A stretch of 64,000 nucleotides of DNA, taken from positions 1,240,001-1,304,000 of the forward strand of contig NZ_CP127221.1 in assembly GCF_030284385.1 (NCBI RefSeq), in the 5' to 3' direction. This stretch comes from Altererythrobacter rubellus. GTDB lineage: Bacteria; Pseudomonadota; Alphaproteobacteria; Sphingomonadales; Sphingomonadaceae. A program made the position numbers and the translations under genes. The notes beneath the pieces are model-generated. The model was not told the origin of the DNA. It made no database searches and saw only the letters and a list, made by a program, of their open reading frames with translations. Of the stretch, positions 59,583-64,000 are shown in pieces; position 1 is the stretch's first letter, and each line of letters opens with the position of its first letter.

Positions 59583-60106
59583 GTTTCCGGTCCCAATTCT
59601 GCGTCCAGATCGCGCGGGCGGGCAAAATGCACTAGCTTGCCGCAGCGCGGCTTCAGCTCCGACCAGTCATCAATATCGAGCTCGAGTACAGCGAAAGCAG
59701 CCGTTGGGAACTTGCGCGCAGCTTCGAAGAACAATTTGTTCTCATGCTCTTCCGAAACGAGCTCCAGCAGCACTTCCTGCATGCCCGGATTGTGGCCCGA
59801 CACTAGCACAGATTTGCTGTCGCCGGCCAGATCGGCAACCGATTCCAGAATTGTATCCGAACTCGCGATGTAGATCCGCTTGTCATACTGCACGTCTGCG
59901 TCGGGCATCGCGGCTTCCATGGTCAGCCGGTTGCGCTCGGCCGGGCTAGCGATCACCGTACCCCATTTAGTGCCGTGCGTGCGGATATGATCGCCCATCA
60001 ACTTCGCACCGCGCCGACCACGATCGTTCAGGCCGCGATCGAAATCACGTTTGGCCATATCGTCCCAATCGGACTTGGCATGTCTGAATAGACCAAGGAT
60101 CTTCAC
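59579..60106 (-). CDS. sixA: SixA-type histidine phosphatase
   Basis: A 175-residue phosphohistidine phosphatase-like member of the phosphoglycerate mutase family. LGLFRHAKSDWDD contains the nucleophile RHAKS, and VLVSGHNPGMQEVL has the GHNPG second His. It lacks the larger domains of phosphoglycerate mutase. GTG at 60106 was chosen as it directly follows the helicase stop (1-base gap) and homology begins there. Role: dephosphorylation of His in signalling or small substrates. Confidence 0.88.
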   Translation of the reverse strand: MKILGLFRHAKSDWDDMAKRDFDRGLNDRGRRGAKLMGDHIRTHGTKWGTVIASPAERNRLTMEAAMPDADVQYDKRIYIASSDTILESVADLAGDSKSVLVSGHNPGMQEVLLELVSEEHENKLFFEAARKFPTAAFAVLELDIDDWSELKPRCGKLVHFARPRDLDAELGPET

Positions 60107-60107
60107 G

Positions 60108-62861
60108 TCAGGCGGGTTCCTCTCCAATGGGCATGTCAACGGCGTTGCCAATACTCGAAACACCAGCGGCGACCCGTTGTAAAGCCTCCTCCAGCGTCAA
60201 TCTGATGACAGGAGTGCCCTCGGGGAAGGCGCTGAGCAGGCGACTTGGGAAAGCTGGCGATAGCACGATGAAATGCCCCGCATCCTCTTTGCTTCGGATC
60301 AGACGGCCGAATGCCTGCGCCAGCCGCGCGCGGATGATCTTGTCATCATAAGCGCTGCCGCCGCCGGCCAGGCGCCGCGCCTTATGCAGAATATCGGGGC
60401 GTGGCCACGGCACTTGCTCCATCACGACGCAGCGCAGCGAATGGCCGGGAACGTCAACTCCGTCACGCAAGGCATCTGTACCCAGCAGCGACGCGCGCGG
60501 ATCGTCACGAAAGATATCCACCAATGTACCTGTATCGATCGGATCGACATGCTGCGCGTAAAGCGGCAGTCCGCCGCGCGCCAACCGGTCTGCAATGCGC
60601 CCGTGTACCGCGCGCATCCGGCGTATCGCTGTGAATAGGCCAAGCAAGCCGCCGTCCGATGCTTCGATCAGCCGCGCATAGGCACCCGCGAGTGAAGGCA
60701 GATCGCCTTTCTTGATATCGGTTACGATCAGCACTTCAGCGCGCGTGGCGTAGTCAAACGGGCTTTCAGCTGCGGTTGTCTTCGGTTCAAGCTTCAGGTG
60801 CGCCGCGCCCGATCGCTCGACCGCGCTTTGCCAGTCCGCGCCGGTTTCGCTGCGATCAGTCAAGGTCGCGCTGGTCAGCATAACGCCATGTGATGGCTCA
60901 AGCACGACCTTGGCAAAGGGTTTCATCGGATCAAGCCAATGCCGGTGGATTCCGATGTCAAATTCGCGCGCGTCGCTCCGGTCCACCGCCAGCCAATCGA
61001 CAAATTCAGGGTCAGCTGGACCGCCCAATCGCTCCAACAGCGCCTCCCACGCCGCCAACGTGTCGATCCGCCAGCTAAGCGAGTAGCGCGCGCCATCAAT
61101 CCGCGCGCGGCCTTGTGCATCTAGCCAATCCGGCGCGTCCTCCAACACAGCTTCCAGCCGCGTGGCGAGCTTGATCAGTGGAGCACGGATTGCCGCCAAT
61201 GCTGCTTCGGCCTCGCCTGCCGCCTGGATCAGTTCACCAGGTAAAGATGCGGCTTCGGTTTCGATCCCGTAGCCCGCTTCCTGTCCGCCAGATTCGTCGC
61301 GCGCGTAAGTCGTCGCACGAACTGCGGCGAGAAGTGCCTCGACGGGCCCAGATGGTTCGTTCTCGTTAAGCCGCTGCAGCCAGCCATCGGACGGTAATGC
61401 CTCGGCCGCATGGACCGCAGCCTCGACCGCCTGCCCCCCTGCGTCATCATAGCTTGCGACGTCTGCCAGCCGCGCGGCCAGCCCGCGACGGCGGCCATGA
61501 TTCTTGCGTTCCGGCCCGATGATCCAGCGACGCAGCTCGATCGCTTCCTGGCCCGTTAGTGCTGCAGCAAAGGTTGAATCGGCGGCGTCGAACACATGGT
61601 GCCCCTCGTCGAACACGATGCGGGTCGGGCGCTGCGCATGATCGCGACCGCGCGCCGCATTGACCATCACCAATGCGTGATTGGCGATAACCAGATCAGC
61701 CTGAGCAGAGCTGCGCGCGGCATGTTCGATAAAGCATTTCCGGTAATGCGGGCATCCGGCATAAACGCATTCGCCGCGCTGATCGGTCAGCGCTGCAATC
61801 CCGCGCTTGCGGAATAGAGTGCCGAGCCAGCCGGGCAGATCGCCGCCAATCATATCGCCGTCCTGCGAATAGGCGACCCATCGCGCAACCAGCTGAGCAA
61901 GAATGGCCGGTTTCCCCGCAAAGCCGCCTTGCAAGGCGTCTTCGAGATTGAGTAGACACAGGTAATTCTCGCGGCCTTTGCGTACGACCACAGGGCGCGA
62001 CCCGTCCTGGCGCTCGGCGGGCCAGGCGCGGCGGCTTTCCTGGCGCAATTGGCGCTGCAAATTCTTGGTATAGGTGGAAACCCAAACGGTCCCGCCGGAC
62101 GCGTCCGACCAGAGCGAGGCAGGCGCGAGATAGCCGAGCGTTTTACCGATGCCTGTACCCGCTTGTGCCAGCATCAAATGCGGATTGTCGCGTTTGTCTC
62201 GCGGCGCAAACACTTGCGCGGCATCCCGCGAATACATCTGCTGGCCTTCGCGTTTCTCTGCGCCTTCTCCGGTCAGTTGATCGAGCCGGGCAAGCACGGC
62301 CTCTGATGACAGCTCAATTTGTTTAGGGGCGGGGCGCTCGGTCGCTTCCTCCCATTCGGGCAGGCGAGAGAAAAGCCACTTCTCTGCGCGTTCAGGCCGC
62401 GCAATATGCGGCGCCAGGACCTGGGCCCATGGCCAGCGCAGCTTCACAAGGTTTTGCAGGGCGCTCCACGCACCTTCGCGTTCGGGCCAGTTCTCGCTCT
62501 CGCAAACCGCGATCAATGCGCCCGCCGCCTTTTGCAGGAACGCGGGCACGACGGAATCGGCTGCTGGCTCTTCCAGCCCCAGCGTCTCTGCCAGTCCGCG
62601 CGGCGTCGGCACGCAAAACCGGGCTGGGTGTACAAAAGCATAGAGTTCAAGCAGATCAAGCCCCGAAAGATCGGGGTAGCCGAGCCGGTTAGCGACAAGC
62701 GGCGCATTCAGTATCAACAGCGGCGTATCGGCCGCAGCCATTATTGCGTCGCCTTTGGAGACTCCCTCAGCCGCACAATTCGTGCGGGCAAGCCAAGTGC
62801 CTGAATGGCTGGCATGCAACGCGGGAAGGGCCAAAGGAGAAGAGGGAAGCGCTGAACTCAC
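60108..62861 (-). CDS. DinG/XPD-type ATP-dependent DNA helicase with Fe-S cluster
   Basis: A 917-residue superfamily 2 helicase. A family-specific N-terminus (LPALHASHSGTWLARTN) of about 40 residues precedes MAAADTPLLILNAPLVANRLG, an exonuclease-like or accessory segment. Walker A is AGTGIGKTLGYL (about 234), the Fe-S Cys are NYLCLLNLED and ECVYAGCPHYRKC, DEGHHVFDAADS is motif II (about 417), and a C-terminal LLGTDALRDGVDVPG plus RLAQAFGRLIRSKEDAG are motifs V and VI. Start at GTG 62861; an internal Met at residue 41 is an alternative. It resolves DNA or DNA-RNA structures; the exact class is not fixed. Confidence 0.92.
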   Translation of the reverse strand: MSSALPSSPLALPALHASHSGTWLARTNCAAEGVSKGDAIMAAADTPLLILNAPLVANRLGYPDLSGLDLLELYAFVHPARFCVPTPRGLAETLGLEEPAADSVVPAFLQKAAGALIAVCESENWPEREGAWSALQNLVKLRWPWAQVLAPHIARPERAEKWLFSRLPEWEEATERPAPKQIELSSEAVLARLDQLTGEGAEKREGQQMYSRDAAQVFAPRDKRDNPHLMLAQAGTGIGKTLGYLAPASLWSDASGGTVWVSTYTKNLQRQLRQESRRAWPAERQDGSRPVVVRKGRENYLCLLNLEDALQGGFAGKPAILAQLVARWVAYSQDGDMIGGDLPGWLGTLFRKRGIAALTDQRGECVYAGCPHYRKCFIEHAARSSAQADLVIANHALVMVNAARGRDHAQRPTRIVFDEGHHVFDAADSTFAAALTGQEAIELRRWIIGPERKNHGRRRGLAARLADVASYDDAGGQAVEAAVHAAEALPSDGWLQRLNENEPSGPVEALLAAVRATTYARDESGGQEAGYGIETEAASLPGELIQAAGEAEAALAAIRAPLIKLATRLEAVLEDAPDWLDAQGRARIDGARYSLSWRIDTLAAWEALLERLGGPADPEFVDWLAVDRSDAREFDIGIHRHWLDPMKPFAKVVLEPSHGVMLTSATLTDRSETGADWQSAVERSGAAHLKLEPKTTAAESPFDYATRAEVLIVTDIKKGDLPSLAGAYARLIEASDGGLLGLFTAIRRMRAVHGRIADRLARGGLPLYAQHVDPIDTGTLVDIFRDDPRASLLGTDALRDGVDVPGHSLRCVVMEQVPWPRPDILHKARRLAGGGSAYDDKIIRARLAQAFGRLIRSKEDAGHFIVLSPAFPSRLLSAFPEGTPVIRLTLEEALQRVAAGVSSIGNAVDMPIGEEPA

Positions 62862-62998
62862 TCCATTGCCGTTAGAACACAGAGCGAACGAAGCGCAAGC
62901 GGGGTTAAGGCCAGAGTAGTGGAGTTTGTGAAGCGTTCTCTTCGCACTCGCAACATCTTGCTTGCAACACGGCGGCCGATGGGCAAGAGGCTTGTCCC

Positions 62999-64000
62999 AT
63001 GAGCATGAACGATCTTATGGAAGCTGCACGGGTGAACAAGGCATGGCCTTTTCAAGAGGCGCAGCGCTTGCTCAAACGCTATCCAGATGGCGCAAAGCCG
63101 GACGGCTCGCCGATCCTGTTCGAAACCGGTTATGGTCCATCAGGTCTGCCGCATATCGGTACCTTCCAGGAGGTATTGCGGACCACGCTGGTCCGGCGCG
63201 CATTCGAAGCGATGATCGGCGCGAAGCCCGAAGACGGCAAGACGCGCCTTGTGGCGTTCAGCGATGATATGGACGGCCTTCGCAAGGTGCCGGACAACAT
63301 TCCGAATGCGCATGTGCTGGAAGAGAATCTGCACAAGCCGCTTTCCCGTATTCCCGATCCATTCGAGAAAGGGCACGAAAGCTTCGCAGATCATAACAAC
63401 ACGAAACTGCGCGAATTTCTTGACCGGTTCGGCTTCGACTATGAATTTGTTGCCGCGAACGACATGTACAATTCCGGTCGTTTCGATTCTGCGCTGCGCC
63501 AGGTGCTGCGCAAAAACCAAGACATTCTCGACATCATGCTGCCAACTTTGCGCGAAGAACGGCGCCTGACCTATTCGCCTGTCCTGCCGATCTCTCCTAA
63601 CACAGGCAAGGTGCTGCAGGTACCGGTCGAGGTCGTAGACGTGGAAGCAGGGATAATCCGCTTCACTGACGAAGATGGCAGTGTTGTTGAGCAGTCTGCA
63701 CTTGGTGGCATGTCCAAGCTGCAATGGAAAGTCGACTGGGCGATGCGTTGGTACGCGCTTGACGTCGACTATGAGATGTACGGCAAGGATCTTACCGATA
63801 GCGGTGTGCAATCGGGAAAGATTGTGAAGGTGCTGGGTGGCCGTAAGCCCGAAGGCCTGATTTACGAGATGTTCCTCGATGAAAAGGGTGAGAAGATATC
63901 GAAGTCCAAGGGCAACGGACTTACGATCGAGGAATGGCTGACCTATGGCAGCGAAGAGAGCCTTGGCTTTTACATCTTCAACAACCCCAAGAGCGCGAAG
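62999..64000 (+). CDS. lysK: Class I lysyl-tRNA synthetase (partial)
   Basis: First 334 codons of the archaeal-type (class I) LysRS, the form used by most alphaproteobacteria in place of class II LysS. GPSGLPHIGTFQEVLRTTLV is the HIGH-like motif near residue 44, and GEKISKSKGNGLTIEEW the KMSKS motif near 300. ATG 62999 has AAGAGG upstream; ATG 63005 is an alternative. The C-terminal anticodon-binding part is outside the window. It is divergent from the helicase gene. The ALGGMSKLQWKVDWAMRW segment confirms the Lys class. Confidence 0.95.
   Translation, partial: MSMNDLMEAARVNKAWPFQEAQRLLKRYPDGAKPDGSPILFETGYGPSGLPHIGTFQEVLRTTLVRRAFEAMIGAKPEDGKTRLVAFSDDMDGLRKVPDNIPNAHVLEENLHKPLSRIPDPFEKGHESFADHNNTKLREFLDRFGFDYEFVAANDMYNSGRFDSALRQVLRKNQDILDIMLPTLREERRLTYSPVLPISPNTGKVLQVPVEVVDVEAGIIRFTDEDGSVVEQSALGGMSKLQWKVDWAMRWYALDVDYEMYGKDLTDSGVQSGKIVKVLGGRKPEGLIYEMFLDEKGEKISKSKGNGLTIEEWLTYGSEESLGFYIFNNPKSAK

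Noticed and set aside
1-64000. tRNA genes, rRNA, CRISPR arrays, prophage or restriction-modification genes
   Set aside because: I looked for T-loop-like GGTTCGAATCC patterns, repeated spacers and phage/nuclease motifs; none was convincing. This is a negative reading by eye.

Overview
The window looks like chromosome from a marine or freshwater alphaproteobacterium of the Sphingomonadales, probably Erythrobacteraceae (Erythrobacter/Altererythrobacter-like). This rests on gene content and order: a K+-independent proton-pumping pyrophosphatase, class I lysyl-tRNA synthetase, the pyrE-pdxJ-(small membrane gene)-acpS-lepB run, a coxB-coxA-ctaB-ctaG-coxC-DUF983-surf1-thrC run, plant-type glutamate-cysteine ligase, L21 with a Lys/Ala-rich tail, and BolA-pirin and J-domain/CobS neighbours. 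The DNA is moderately GC-rich and densely packed. I saw no rRNA, tRNA, CRISPR array, insertion sequence or phage gene. Identification is by reading sequences, without database searches.

Layout. 0-5.4 kb: hppA (3' end outside the window), then thiL-nusB-hisD-hisG, read leftward as coupled genes. 5.7-8.6 kb: a bolA-pirin-SDR-alpha/beta hydrolase operon. 8.6-15 kb: J-domain protein, GST, MpaB-like oxygenase, an orphan cobS-type AAA+ ATPase, PBP1A and two hotdog thioesterases. 15.1-19.7 kb: a seven-gene operon pyrE-pdxJ-orf93-acpS-lepB-DUF3089-ruvX. 19.9-31.0 kb: the aa3-type cytochrome oxidase operon with its assembly factors (heme O synthase, a CoxF-like peptide, CtaG, SURF1), running into thrC, an rRNA-type methyltransferase, folB and moaA-moaD-moaE. 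31.0-32.8 kb: a perfect FNR box before a small membrane protein gene, beside an FNR-type regulator carrying two in-frame TAA codons, and a lipoprotein gene. 33-34.5 kb: rplU-rpmA-GNAT.

34.6-42.8 kb is the most accessory-like part. Two paralogous PF10118 (predicted metal-dependent hydrolase) genes flank a TonB-dependent receptor, a divergent DUF3604 (PHP-like) lipoprotein and a TetR regulator. A second TetR gene is divergent from the right-hand paralogue. I infer a regulated outer-membrane uptake and surface or periplasmic hydrolysis module of unknown substrate.

42.8-64 kb is mostly housekeeping: ygfZ and an ATP-grasp protein, pyrC, rarD, a glycine-zipper envelope protein, astD, selO, an alpha/beta hydrolase, a glycosyltransferase, a YfgM-like protein with bamB, the rsmE-gshA-monooxygenase operon, ubiA and an SRAP protein. 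It continues with a SoxR regulator whose operator lies inside a 19-bp-spacer promoter of a glyoxalase-family gene, then sixA, a DinG/XPD-type helicase, and the start of lysK.

Best items for follow-up: the twice-interrupted fnr next to an intact FNR box; thiL lacking an upstream canonical start; the PF10118/TBDR/DUF3604/TetR region; the SoxR-VOC promoter; a pseudoknot-capable pair of inverted repeats at 47.2 kb; and hairpins abutting the start codons of PBP1A and thrC.
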